Positions 1 to 7,203 of a stretch of 64,000 nt of DNA are shown piece after piece. The translations under genes were made by a program, and so were the position numbers. Origin of the DNA: Bradyrhizobium erythrophlei (lineage in GTDB: Bacteria; Pseudomonadota; Alphaproteobacteria; Rhizobiales; Xanthobacteraceae); the NCBI RefSeq assembly GCF_900129425.1, contig NZ_LT670817.1:3038001-3102000 (forward strand). The letters run 5' to 3'. Each line of letters opens with the position of its first letter. The stretch's first letter is position 1. The notes under the pieces were generated by a model. The model was given only the letters and a program-made list of their open reading frames with translations, was not told the origin of the DNA and made no database searches.

Positions 1-8
1 GGCGGTTG

Positions 9-179
9 TTAAGAATGGCGTCCTTCGTAACGTGCGACACAGATCAAGATGGCCAGCAGCACGGCGTTCGCGGCGAGGATCTTCAGGTTGGTGGCAGTCG
101 ACAGCGCGGTGAAGGCGGTAAGCAGGACAGACAGCACTGCCAGCCAGGTCGACAAACATGCGAGAAACGCGAGCTTCAT
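9..179 (-). CDS. Small two-helix membrane protein (56 aa)
   Basis: Unrecognised small protein. It has two hydrophobic stretches, about residues 3-28 and 33-48, separated by a short polar turn, and a short basic tail, so it should sit in the inner membrane. The ATG at 179 follows an SD-like CGGAGACT. The longer upstream frame is ignored because it crosses the neighbouring gene. It is the leftmost gene of the leftward early set in this window. Confidence 0.55.
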   Translation of the reverse strand: MKLAFLACLSTWLAVLSVLLTAFTALSTATNLKILAANAVLLAILICVARYEGRHS

Positions 180-201
180 CTTTAGTCTCCGAGAATTGGT
201 T

Positions 202-223
202 GGGAGGCTTTGCCGCGCCTCCC
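202..223 (-). repeat. Intergenic stem-loop (not TTCGCAG family)
   Basis: Seven-bp stem GGGAGGC/GCCTCCC around an 8-nt loop, placed between two leftward genes where other gaps carry the TTCGCAG hairpin. The loop differs, so it is either a diverged copy or an unrelated structure. Confidence 0.5.
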
Positions 224-231
224 GGTGCGGG

Positions 232-636
232 TTATTTGAATGTGAGCTTTGTGCTAGCGTCCCAATTGCCGTCGCCACGGTCCAGAACGCCAACAAAGTC
301 TCCGTCGTCGGTGTGCGCGACGATCGACCCTTTTGTTTTGCAATAGCCGTCGAACTTGTTGGCATCCATGATCGCGACGGACGGACCCGCCGGAATCGTG
401 AAATCGTTCTGATGCTTCCAGCTTCCGATGCCGAGCATCGTCCAGCTGTCGCATGTGATCGATGTGATCTCCGACGGCAGGTAGCTGAGGACAACAACCC
501 ACTGCGTTCCGGACAGATGATCCAGCCGGGTCTTGATCTGGAACGGCTTGTTCGGAGCGGGGGTCTGAGCGGCGGCCGGGGCCATCCACCCGATTGCTGC
601 GGCCACAGCGGCGGCAATCAAAAACATACGCTTCAT
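232..636 (-). CDS. Secreted hypothetical protein (134 aa)
   Basis: Begins with a clear Sec signal peptide: MKRMF, a hydrophobic alanine-rich core, then a probable cleavage after AAA near residue 23. The mature part of about 110 residues has two cysteines (about 62 and 98) that could form a disulfide in the periplasm. No family was recognised. It is translated from an ATG with a GGAGACC-type SD about 10 nt upstream. The rightward frames over the same bases look like shadows. Confidence 0.7.
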   Translation of the reverse strand: MKRMFLIAAAVAAAIGWMAPAAAQTPAPNKPFQIKTRLDHLSGTQWVVVLSYLPSEITSITCDSWTMLGIGSWKHQNDFTIPAGPSVAIMDANKFDGYCKTKGSIVAHTDDGDFVGVLDRGDGNWDASTKLTFK

Positions 637-656
637 AGTTTGGGTCTCCTTTGAAT

Positions 657-673
657 GCCGGTAACCGACCGGC
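657..673 (-). repeat. Intergenic stem-loop upstream of secreted protein gene
   Basis: Six-bp stem GCCGGT/ACCGGC with an AACCG loop just upstream of the GGAGACC SD of the secreted-protein gene. It has the position but not the loop of the TTCGCAG family. Confidence 0.5.
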
Positions 674-696
674 GCGGTGTTGAGACGCCGACGTCG

Positions 697-1194
697 TCAA
701 AAAGGAATATCGTCGTCCATGTCGTTGTTGGCGAAGCTCGACTGGCGTGAGCCTGCCCCCGACGACTGGCGAGTGCCGCTACCGAAGTCGCCGCCGCCGT
801 CGTCATCCGAGCGGCGATTGCCGCCGCCATTGCCGCCGCCATTGCCGTCGCTGAGCATGGTGAGCGTCGAGTTGAAGCCTTGCAGGATGACCTCGGTCGA
901 ATATTTTTCGACGCCGCTCTGGTCGGTCCATTTGCGCGTCTGCAACGCGCCCTGGACGTAAACCTTGGAGCCCTTCTTGAGGTACTTCTCGGCGATCCCC
1001 GCCAGACCCTCGTTAAAAATTACGACGCGATGCCACTCGGTCTTTTCCTTGCGCTCGCCGGTCTGCTTGTCGCGCCAACTCTCCGACGTTGCGATCGACA
1101 GGTTGGCAATCGGCTTGCCGCCTTGCGTGCGACGGATCTCCGGGTCTTTGCCCAGATTGCCGATCAACTGCACCATGTTCAAACTTCCAGCCAC
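697..1194 (-). CDS. ssb: Single-stranded DNA-binding protein
   Basis: Phage SSB of 165 aa. The N-terminal OB fold is evident from the family pattern NMVQLIGNLGKDPEIR followed by the WRDKQTGERKEKTEWHRVV segment. The C-terminal third is a glycine-rich disordered linker ending in DDDIPF, the acidic tip by which SSB recruits partner proteins. I start at the GTG at 1194 (VAGSLNMVQ) because AAGGAGACC lies 3 nt upstream and the longer ATG reading at 1236 would run across the TTCGCAG hairpin. It coats single strands during phage replication and recombination, and its neighbours are annealing and exonuclease genes. Confidence 0.95.
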   Translation of the reverse strand: MAGSLNMVQLIGNLGKDPEIRRTQGGKPIANLSIATSESWRDKQTGERKEKTEWHRVVIFNEGLAGIAEKYLKKGSKVYVQGALQTRKWTDQSGVEKYSTEVILQGFNSTLTMLSDGNGGGNGGGNRRSDDDGGGDFGSGTRQSSGAGSRQSSFANNDMDDDIPF

Positions 1195-1212
1195 AATGGT
1201 CTCCTTGCTTCT

Positions 1213-1229
1213 CGGACCTGCGAAGTCCG
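1213..1229 (-). repeat. TTCGCAG-loop hairpin
   Basis: Five-bp stem CGGAC/GTCCG around the invariant seven-base loop, upstream of the AAGGAGACC and GTG of ssb. Confidence 0.85.
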
Positions 1230-1236
1230 TTTCCAA

Positions 1237-1443
1237 AAATAATCCCCGGCCTTACGAGCACCCGGAGTTGCCGCCAAACCGTCCCCGTGCGCCCGGGTGC
1301 GGGAGTGAATTGTGCGCGCGATGACAACCTTGGCCGGTGAAAGCAATCCCTCCCCGAGGGGAGACGAAATGGGGCCCGGAGGTCATCTTCCCGTTGTTCG
1401 AGCCGCGCGCTGCCCGTCGTTGCGTCTGCCCCACTTCGGATTG
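1237..1443. other. Intergenic stretch without a convincing gene
   Basis: About 200 bp between ssb and the annealing protein. It contains a small palindrome (CTCCC-CGAG-GGGAG near 1350) and GC-rich sequence. A 60-codon leftward frame starting at GTG spans it but lacks an SD and coding character. Confidence 0.4.
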
Positions 1444-2688
1444 TTAAGACTTCTTCTTCAACTCAGCGACCTTGGCCTTGACGGCCGTCTCCAGCCTGTC
1501 GCGCGTCTCCGGCGAGACGTTCGCCTTGTTGCGCATGTTCTTCTCGCGCGCCCAGCGCGCGCGAGGCTCTTCCGGATCGATCTGCTCCGCGATCCACTTC
1601 GTGGCGTAGGCGTCGTACTCGGCATCGTTCGCAGGATCTTTCGGTCCATTGGTAGTGGAGGGCGCCGAGGCGTTGCTGGGTACGTTTCCGCCGTCTCCCT
1701 TCTCGGCGCCCTCCGTCGCGCCTGCCGTGGCGTGGGGGCCAGTCTCGGCAGGTTGCGATCCTTGCGCCTGCTGCTTGTCGGCAGCGGGCGCGTTTGTCTT
1801 GGTCTCGGCGTCGTCCGTGGCGGCGGCGCCTTCGGTCGTGGTGCTGGCGAAATTGTTGAGCACTTCTCCAGTCTCGCTGTCGGTCTTCGTCTCCTTCGGC
1901 GGGAAGGTCTCGTCGGCGGTCGCCATGCCATCGTTGATGGCCTGCAACTCGGCGATGGTCTTGGCGACGTCGGTGGCAAGCCAGCTTGCCAGCGGGCGAC
2001 CGCGCACTGCTTCGACACGGCTGATATCGATATTCAGCTCCTTGAGACGCTCGGCGACCTTTTCCTTGTAGAAGGGCAACTTCTTGCCGACCTTCTCGAT
2101 GATGGCATCTTTGGCCTCCTGCCAAGCGAAGGTCGTGTAGAGTTCGAGCGCGTTGGTGATGACGTTGCGGATGGCCTTCGACGTCCCGATCTGGAACGCT
2201 ATATCCTCCTGGCGACCGGAGTCGCCCCTGACGGACCCCTGATTTTTGCGCTGCTGGAACGGGCGCGTCAGCGAGTAGCCAGTTTCGAGGTCCATGAAGC
2301 GGGCGTGGAATACCCAGTGGCTGCCGACGTCCAGCACCCGGCAGTCAACATCGCAGTTGCCGAACAGGCGCGAGACCGAGTTGGCACACTTGATCGTGGG
2401 CCCCTCGATGTAGTCAGTGCCCCACGTCTCCTTGCCGGTTTCAGGGTCCTTGATCTTCGCGCGGACGGGAAAGCGGTAGTAGAAATTCTCGCCGGCTGCG
2501 GCTGCTTCAATCCTGATCTGCTTGAAGATATTTTCGGGGTCGCGTTTGATCTTCATCGGCTGCGCGCCGAACACGCGGTCGGCGGGCATCGTGCTGGCGG
2601 CAGCGACGGGCAGGTTGTTGGCGACGGGGCTAGTGCCCGCGAACGCCTCCAAATCGGCCACGCGACTCCGTTGATCGACAAAATTCAT
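1444..2688 (-). CDS. Probable single-strand annealing protein (phage recombinase)
   Basis: 414 aa. Residues about 40-230 form a compact domain with the pattern IRIEAAAAGENFYYRFPV, then a GPTIKCAN segment, DLETGYSLTRPFQQRK and SKAIRNV. This is a family I associate with phage recombinases acting beside an exonuclease. From about residue 265 the protein becomes a low-complexity Ala/Thr/Gly linker, and the C terminus is charged and helical. The function is inferred mainly from its place next to ssb and a YqaJ exonuclease, the usual annealase-exonuclease pair. The ATG at 2688 follows AAGGAGACCA. A 483-codon plus-strand frame here is a shadow. Confidence 0.6.
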   Translation of the reverse strand: MNFVDQRSRVADLEAFAGTSPVANNLPVAAASTMPADRVFGAQPMKIKRDPENIFKQIRIEAAAAGENFYYRFPVRAKIKDPETGKETWGTDYIEGPTIKCANSVSRLFGNCDVDCRVLDVGSHWVFHARFMDLETGYSLTRPFQQRKNQGSVRGDSGRQEDIAFQIGTSKAIRNVITNALELYTTFAWQEAKDAIIEKVGKKLPFYKEKVAERLKELNIDISRVEAVRGRPLASWLATDVAKTIAELQAINDGMATADETFPPKETKTDSETGEVLNNFASTTTEGAAATDDAETKTNAPAADKQQAQGSQPAETGPHATAGATEGAEKGDGGNVPSNASAPSTTNGPKDPANDAEYDAYATKWIAEQIDPEEPRARWAREKNMRNKANVSPETRDRLETAVKAKVAELKKKS

Positions 2689-2706
2689 TTTTGGTCTCCT
2701 TGTGAT

Positions 2707-2725
2707 CCGAGCCTGCGAAGCCCGG
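2707..2725 (-). repeat. TTCGCAG-loop hairpin
   Basis: Six-bp stem. One position is A opposite C on the plus strand but becomes a G-U wobble in the leftward RNA, which argues that the structure acts as transcribed RNA. Confidence 0.85.
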
Positions 2726-2732
2726 CTGTTGT

Positions 2733-3596
2733 TCAGGTCATTAGCGGCTTGGTGTCGGAATAGATGCGAACGCCCTTGAGCGGGCGGTCACCCTTGTGTG
2801 TCCGCACATAGCGGCCGATGGCCGCCGCGATATCGGTGGCGGGAATGCAGGAGCGCAGCACCGGGTCCGAGAGATCGACATCGTCGACATTGATGATCTC
2901 GAACTTCCAGACCTCGGTGAGCGTGGACAGACCAGTTCCGGTCCGCGTCCTCGCCAGATCGGCAGGCTTGGCCGTGGCGGCCTGCTGAGCCTTCATGGCG
3001 TCGGCGCTTTTCTGGATCGCCGTCGTGCGCAGCGTGGTTTCTTCGATGCGCGCGGCGGACGCGCGATCGTCGTATCCAGCCGTCGGGGGCGCATCTCCCA
3101 CGAAGGTCTCGGCGAGGCGGGTCTGTTCGGCCTCGACGCGCTCCTGTTCGGCCAGGCGCGCGGCTTCCGCGGCGACACGTGCAGCTTCCGCCGTCGCGCG
3201 GGCCTCCTCCTCGCGTCGGGCGCGCTCCTCCGCTTCCACCTTTTTCAGGAAACGGTGGGCGCGCCCCTCAACATCGGTCTGCCATCCTTCGAGAATGGAT
3301 TTGAGGGTGTTGAAGTGCGAGTCGGTGATGCGACAGGCGTCAAGATATGGTTCTTTGGCCTCGACCCTGACAGCCTCAACCCGCTTGTAGCCGCCCGCAA
3401 ACCGCTTCACGGCCGAGCGCATGATCTCCAGGTCTTCCGTGTCCTCGCAGACCGGCGGGCAGGCGTTGTATAGCTTCTTGATCTCGGCGACCGCCGTATC
3501 GAGATAGGCAAAGTCGCGCTTGAGCATGTCGGCGGTCAGCACCGCAGGCCGGTTGTGACCTGCGCTTGCTTCCGCAGCGGTGAGGGGCTTGTTCAT
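2733..3596 (-). CDS. Coiled-coil recombination-module protein
   Basis: 287 aa. Residues about 25-120 are helical with a K-E-P-Y-L motif, seen in phage proteins of the DUF1351 type that accompany annealases. Residues about 120-165 are an alanine/arginine/glutamate-rich coiled coil. The C-terminal 80 residues are a compact domain with LTEVWKFEI followed by a DL..P motif. The start overlaps the exonuclease stop (ATGA), so the two are translationally coupled. It is probably an accessory to the annealase/exonuclease pair; a biochemical role is not known to me. Confidence 0.7.
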   Translation of the reverse strand: MNKPLTAAEASAGHNRPAVLTADMLKRDFAYLDTAVAEIKKLYNACPPVCEDTEDLEIMRSAVKRFAGGYKRVEAVRVEAKEPYLDACRITDSHFNTLKSILEGWQTDVEGRAHRFLKKVEAEERARREEEARATAEAARVAAEAARLAEQERVEAEQTRLAETFVGDAPPTAGYDDRASAARIEETTLRTTAIQKSADAMKAQQAATAKPADLARTRTGTGLSTLTEVWKFEIINVDDVDLSDPVLRSCIPATDIAAAIGRYVRTHKGDRPLKGVRIYSDTKPLMT

Positions 3597-4621
3597 CGCA
3601 CCTTCACCTCACGGATGGAGCGGAACGAATAGGCCGCGCGAAACGCTTCCTTGACGTTGGTGACCTTGCAGGAAATTTTCCGGCCGCCGGCAATCAGCGC
3701 GAAGCTGCTATCGCCGAGCTTGAACATGATCTCGGTCGAGATGGCATCGCGCCGCTTCTCGCGGACGGTGATTTCCTCGCCGAGCCGCTTGCGCTCGTCG
3801 ATCAGCGTCGGCAGCAGGTTGTCGCTCGACAGATCGAGCGTGGCACCGTTCTCGGCGGGGAAGAGCTTGCGCACCACATCGTGGTCCTTGGTCGGATCGA
3901 CCGCAGGCTGAATGCCCGCATCGAAGCCAGCCCAGAACTGCCGGACGGTGGCGAGGATCTTCTGCTCGGCATCGGCGTGACGCGCGACCGGGATCAGGTG
4001 GAGTTCGGCCGTGAAACTGTCCACCACAAGCGCTGCCAGCACCGGGTGAATTTCCTCGCCGTTGAATGCGGCCTCGGCCAGCATCGTCTCCGACAGGGTT
4101 TGCAGCTGATAGCCGAGCGGCACGGTGGGGGCGGTGCCCTCGCGGTCGCCGCCGAGCCAGTCGGCAATGAACACCGGCTTCGCAACGACCTTGCCCTGGA
4201 TCAGGACCAAACCCTTGCGAGCAGGGTCGATGGCGAGCGCATCCGGCGTGGCGCCGAAGCGCAGCGCTGGCGCGCGCAAATAGACCTTGGCCGCACGCAG
4301 CTGCCATTCGGGACGCTCGTCGGTGATGGCCTCCCAGATAGCTTTTTCAAACCACCGTCCCCGACGGAGGATGGGGCTGTCACCGTTCGGCGGGATATGG
4401 CCCTTTTTCTCGGCCCAAACCGCCATCGCGCTGCGATATCCGACGCCGCAAACCGAGGCGACGTCGGAGGCAGTGAGGTCGGCGGCGCGCATGCGCAGCC
4501 ACGACGCGCGGTCGGTAACCGGATGACGCTCGACGGTTCCGAGCGTGATTTTCTCGACGACGGGGGCGGTGATGGAACTAAGCGAACGAAAGGTGCCTAC
4601 TTCAGGCTCAACTGTAATCAT
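3593..4621 (-). CDS. YqaJ-type viral recombinase exonuclease
   Basis: 342 aa from the ATG at 4621, which has GGAG about 8 nt upstream; a longer frame would run through the hairpin at 4653-4675. The PD-(D/E)XK nuclease signs are LTASDVASVCG (about 49-59), RGRWFE with the acidic residue near 92, the GATPDAL motif and LIQGKV as the E/Q-x-K element. Such enzymes resect double-strand ends so that the annealase can pair the strands, as lambda Exo does with Beta. The C-terminal 80 residues look helical. It is the first gene of the leftward early transcript. Confidence 0.85.
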   Translation of the reverse strand: MITVEPEVGTFRSLSSITAPVVEKITLGTVERHPVTDRASWLRMRAADLTASDVASVCGVGYRSAMAVWAEKKGHIPPNGDSPILRRGRWFEKAIWEAITDERPEWQLRAAKVYLRAPALRFGATPDALAIDPARKGLVLIQGKVVAKPVFIADWLGGDREGTAPTVPLGYQLQTLSETMLAEAAFNGEEIHPVLAALVVDSFTAELHLIPVARHADAEQKILATVRQFWAGFDAGIQPAVDPTKDHDVVRKLFPAENGATLDLSSDNLLPTLIDERKRLGEEITVREKRRDAISTEIMFKLGDSSFALIAGGRKISCKVTNVKEAFRAAYSFRSIREVKVR

Positions 4622-4652
4622 GCAAGACGCTCCTGACCCTGTGTCGAGATGA

Positions 4653-4675
4653 GCGGGCGCCTGCGAAGCGCCCGC
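4653..4675 (-). repeat. TTCGCAG-loop hairpin
   Basis: Eight-bp perfect stem GCGGGCGC/GCGCCCGC in the leader of the leftward early transcript, upstream of the exonuclease gene. Confidence 0.9.
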
Positions 4676-4739
4676 GCAATGCTCGATCAATGGGGTTCAC
4701 TGTTGGTGGTGGACGACTGGGGTGGTCTCAGTGCCCGGA

Positions 4740-4768
4740 GAAATGCACCTATTCAGTGCAGTCGTCAA
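4740..4768 (-). promoter_or_regulatory. Leftward early promoter with repressor operator (PL-like)
   Basis: On the minus strand a -35 TTGACG (4763-4768) is followed after 2 nt by the 17-bp operator TGCACTGAATAGGTGCA (4744-4760), which fills the spacer toward a weak -10 around 4740-4745. The geometry copies the rightward promoter at 5915. A repressor bound here would block leftward early transcription. Confidence 0.55.
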
Positions 4769-4878
4769 GAGTGTCTTGCACGGGAAATGATTTTTTTTGG
4801 TGCAATCTCTCTCGCGCATGTGTGCGCGTAGTGCAACAGTAATTTTTTGAATCTGTTGAAAGGAGGTCTATCGGAATA

Positions 4879-4921
4879 AGTAGTTATATTAGGGGGGCCT
4901 TAAGGCCCCCTAATAACTACT
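4879..4921 (-). terminator. Long AT/GC palindrome, probable terminator of repressor transcript
   Basis: Near-perfect palindrome of about 18 bp (AGTAGTTAT, a 2-nt bulge, then a G-run with matching C-run) around a TTAA centre. It lies downstream of the repressor stop and before the early promoter. There is no long T-tract, so it may be a bidirectional terminator or a factor-dependent one. Confidence 0.55.
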
Positions 4922-4978
4922 GTTTATATATACCTTCTTTAAGTAATAACCAATTGCAAGTTGCATGCCAAAGCATCG

Positions 4979-5018
4979 ATGTCCCAAATGTCCCGTCGAT
5001 GTCCCATAGCGATGTCCC
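4979..5018. repeat. Iteron cluster A: four direct ATGTCCC repeats
   Basis: ATGTCCC occurs at 4979, 4988, 4999 and 5012, spaced 9-13 bp, just downstream of the repressor gene. The same heptamer is clustered again near 41.7 kb and, inverted, near 42.3 kb. Confidence 0.75.
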
Positions 5019-5069
5019 ACCCGATTCCGCGCAGGGAACCGGGTGCAAAACGCCAGCCGGCGAATCGAT

Positions 5070-5759
5070 TTATTCTTCGAAGGGAGGAAGATCCTGGCCG
5101 GGCGGCTCGAATCTAAGAACCTCGCAGACCCAGTCGATCTCGACGTCGTAGACGGTCTGCTTGTGAAGTGATTCGAGGTGGTGGAAGCCGCGGCGGGCGC
5201 TGGGGACGACCCTGCGCCACCACGTCTCCCCATTCAGAACGTGGGCCAGGAATTTGGTATTCTGCTCTTGCCGCTCAAGCATGCCTTGGGTGACGTGCTC
5301 GCGCGCGTCGTCGTCGTACAGGATCATCCACCCCTCGAAGCCGGGCATAGAATCCTTGCCCAGTTCAAGCGCCCGCAGGCCGGGGCTTGCGTCCGCCAAG
5401 CCGATTCGCCGCTGCGGCGATTCGGTGAAGTTGACCCGCATCTCGCTGTCGATCACCCCTACGACGGGGACCGGCTTCACGGCCCAGCTGTAGCTGTCGG
5501 GGGCGTTGCTGAAACCGAGGAACTTGGCGGGGACGCGAAGCACTTCGCCGATCCGGTCGGCCCATTCCGGCGTGAGTTTCATCTTGCCGGTCTCGAGCTT
5601 CTGGATGGTCTGGTGCTTGGTGTCGAGCGCCTTGGCCACCTCCTGCAGCGTCCAATCCTTTTTCTCGCGATAGAATCGCAAAGAGTTGCCGCTCGGCCAT
5701 TTACGGTTCCGTTGGCTCGGATTGTGTGACTCCATGGGCCTCTGCACTACGGTATCCAT
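5070..5759 (-). CDS. CI-like HTH phage repressor
   Basis: 229 aa. Residues about 25-80 form an XRE-type helix-turn-helix (LRFYREKKDWTLQEVAKAL, then HQTIQKLETGKMKLTPEW). The C-terminal part, from about 95 (PVVGVIDSEMRV), resembles the S24/LexA-like oligomerisation domain of phage repressors. I do not see a convincing Ser-Lys self-cleavage dyad, so induction may differ from lambda. It is divergent from a Cro-like gene across an operator-filled gap, the standard lysogeny-switch arrangement, and probably binds the 17-bp TGCAC operators. Confidence 0.85.
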   Translation of the reverse strand: MDTVVQRPMESHNPSQRNRKWPSGNSLRFYREKKDWTLQEVAKALDTKHQTIQKLETGKMKLTPEWADRIGEVLRVPAKFLGFSNAPDSYSWAVKPVPVVGVIDSEMRVNFTESPQRRIGLADASPGLRALELGKDSMPGFEGWMILYDDDAREHVTQGMLERQEQNTKFLAHVLNGETWWRRVVPSARRGFHHLESLHKQTVYDVEIDWVCEVLRFEPPGQDLPPFEE

Positions 5760-5861
5760 ATCGCGGGAACCTTTAATCGCGAACGTGACGGCACTTGTTT
5801 AAAACGCTGTCTGGTCAATTAAATTCTAGTTGCGGCTGTTCATTTTTGGGTGACGTCAACA

Positions 5862-5878
5862 GGTACCAAATCGGTGCA
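5862..5878. promoter_or_regulatory. Repressor operator, diverged left half
   Basis: GGTACCAAATCGGTGCA matches the right half of the 17-bp operator exactly and the left half partly. It is the operator nearest the repressor gene. Confidence 0.5.
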
Positions 5879-5888
5879 TGGGAGTCAC

Positions 5889-5905
5889 TTTTAGAAATCG
5901 GTGCA
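5889..5905. promoter_or_regulatory. Repressor operator half-site
   Basis: Shares AAATCGGTGCA with the operator at 5862, 27 bp away. Its left half has decayed. Confidence 0.45.
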
Positions 5906-5914
5906 CAGGACGGC

Positions 5915-5943
5915 TTGACAATGCACTGAACCGGTGCAATTTA
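5915..5943 (+). promoter_or_regulatory. Rightward early promoter with operator (PR-like)
   Basis: TTGACA at 5915-5920, then the near-perfect operator TGCACTGAACCGGTGCA at 5922-5938 occupying the spacer, then a weak -10 AATTTA. It drives the Cro-like gene and probably the replication genes. Confidence 0.6.
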
Positions 5944-5990
5944 GGTCCCGCGTATCCGCCATCTCCCATCGAAGAAGCACCCGAGGGGTC

Positions 5991-6239
5991 ATGACGCTCG
6001 AAGATTATCTCAAAGAAAAATACCCGGACATGAAGCCGTACGCCGCCGACGCAGCCTTCGCCCGCAAGATCGAGACCTCGCGGCAGAACATCACGCGGTA
6101 CCGGCTCTACGAACACTTCCCGACGCCGAAGATGATCGCGCGCATCCGCACCGAGTCCAAGGGGCTCGTTGACGCCAACGACCACATGCCGCCGGAACTC
6201 CGGGCCGGCTATCGTGGCGCGAAGAAGGCGCGCGCATGA
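5991..6239 (+). CDS. Cro-like small regulator
   Basis: 82 aa from the ATG at 5991, with GAGG a few bases upstream. The pattern DAAFARKIETSRQNITRYRLY.HFPTPKMIARI is a helix-turn-helix of the Cro/YdaS type, with recognition helix about residues 31-40. It is the first gene rightward of the repressor and should oppose it at the shared operators. The short Lys/Arg-rich tail may help DNA binding. Confidence 0.75.
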   Translation: MTLEDYLKEKYPDMKPYAADAAFARKIETSRQNITRYRLYEHFPTPKMIARIRTESKGLVDANDHMPPELRAGYRGAKKARA

Positions 6240-6247
6240 CGACGGTA

Positions 6248-6541
6248 TCAGAACACGTCGAGGTCTCTGAATACCTGGGCGGTGCAGCTGTTGATCAGCG
6301 TCACCGCCAGATTGATCCCGTGCACCAGCATGGCGGTCTTCAGCGAGAAGGAGAAGATTTCTCCGGTCTTGCTTTTCAGCGAAACGAGCACCTCGTCGGC
6401 ACCCACATATTCGCAGCTTGTTGGCTGCAGCTCGCCGAGATGTTCCGCGACCGGAACTTGTTCTTGTTGTTCTCCGCCGAGATTGCACGACCGATCCGCC
6501 GAGAGGTCCGTCACTTCGGCGCACGCAGAACTCGCACTCAT
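6248..6541 (-). CDS. Hypothetical protein, leftward (97 aa)
   Basis: Unrecognised. The C-terminal half (EVLVSLKSKTGEIFSFSLKTAMLVHGINLAV) looks like a folded beta/alpha unit, and coding character is better on this strand than on the other. I prefer the ATG at 6541, with AAGGA about 10 nt upstream, over the GTG at 6613, which lacks an SD. It stands alone against the early rightward transcript and converges with the Cro-like gene. Confidence 0.5.
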   Translation of the reverse strand: MSASSACAEVTDLSADRSCNLGGEQQEQVPVAEHLGELQPTSCEYVGADEVLVSLKSKTGEIFSFSLKTAMLVHGINLAVTLINSCTAQVFRDLDVF

Positions 6542-6655
6542 ACCAGCTTTTCCTTGGATAAGTTCCTGCGCCACGTTCGCAGATCGCGGCGGTCGCAGGC
6601 AAGGTTTTTTCACGGCAAATTTTACTCATCAATCCAGTCTTTCGGGAACTGTGTC

Positions 6656-6691
6656 CACAATGCAGCACTCGGCTTCTTGTGCTGCATTGTG
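6656..6691. promoter_or_regulatory. 13-bp perfect inverted repeat between divergent genes
   Basis: CACAATGCAGCAC and its exact reverse complement are separated by 10 nt. It lies between a leftward gene and a rightward gene, so it could be an operator for both or a stem-loop terminator. No T-tract follows. Confidence 0.6.
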
Positions 6692-6768
6692 AGCGTTTGT
6701 TTCCAATCACGTCAAACCCCCGGTGCGCTTTGTAGCGGCAGTAGCGCGCCTCCGTTCCAGGAGAAATC

Positions 6769-7194
6769 ATGCCCTACCTAAACATGACGTTGCATCTTTC
6801 GGAAAGAACTACCTCGTCGCTGACCTCTGACAATTCTTCGGAGAGGGCAGCGGCGCTGGCGAAGCGTTGCTCACAGCCGTGTCCCCCAGGCGATCAGGTG
6901 AAAGCGGCCATCGGCCGCGCCGCCGACAGGACCGGTCTCCCCATCAGCAGAACTCGAGATATTTGGTATGGCGATGCACGACGGATCGAAGCATGGGAAA
7001 TGGAACGGCTTGTTGCAGCCGCAGACGCTGCTGAGGTGGATACTGCTGTGGCAGGCATTGAGGCAGCTCGTCGGTGCCTGCAGGCGCTGCCTTCTTCGCT
7101 TTCTTGTGAGGCGATTGCTTCGCTTGATCGAACGATCAGCATCCTTGGTCGCGGTCCTGACGCGCCGCGCCGACGCAATACCGACAGATTGTGA
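6769..7194 (+). CDS. Hypothetical protein, possible DNA-binding (141 aa)
   Basis: Residues about 43-75 (DQVKAAIGRAADRTGLPISRTRDIWYGDARRIEAWEMERL) resemble a small helix-turn-helix found in alphaproteobacterial phage regulators. The N terminus is serine-rich and the C terminus helical. SD CAGGAG lies about 10 nt before the ATG. It sits directly upstream of the GcrA-like gene. Confidence 0.65.
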   Translation: MPYLNMTLHLSERTTSSLTSDNSSERAAALAKRCSQPCPPGDQVKAAIGRAADRTGLPISRTRDIWYGDARRIEAWEMERLVAAADAAEVDTAVAGIEAARRCLQALPSSLSCEAIASLDRTISILGRGPDAPRRRNTDRL

Positions 7195-7203
7195 TCGCTA
7201 GCC

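Noticed and set aside
1312..2763. 483-codon plus-strand frame
   Set aside because: Shadow of the annealing-protein gene; no SD and Leu/Gly/Arg-biased composition.
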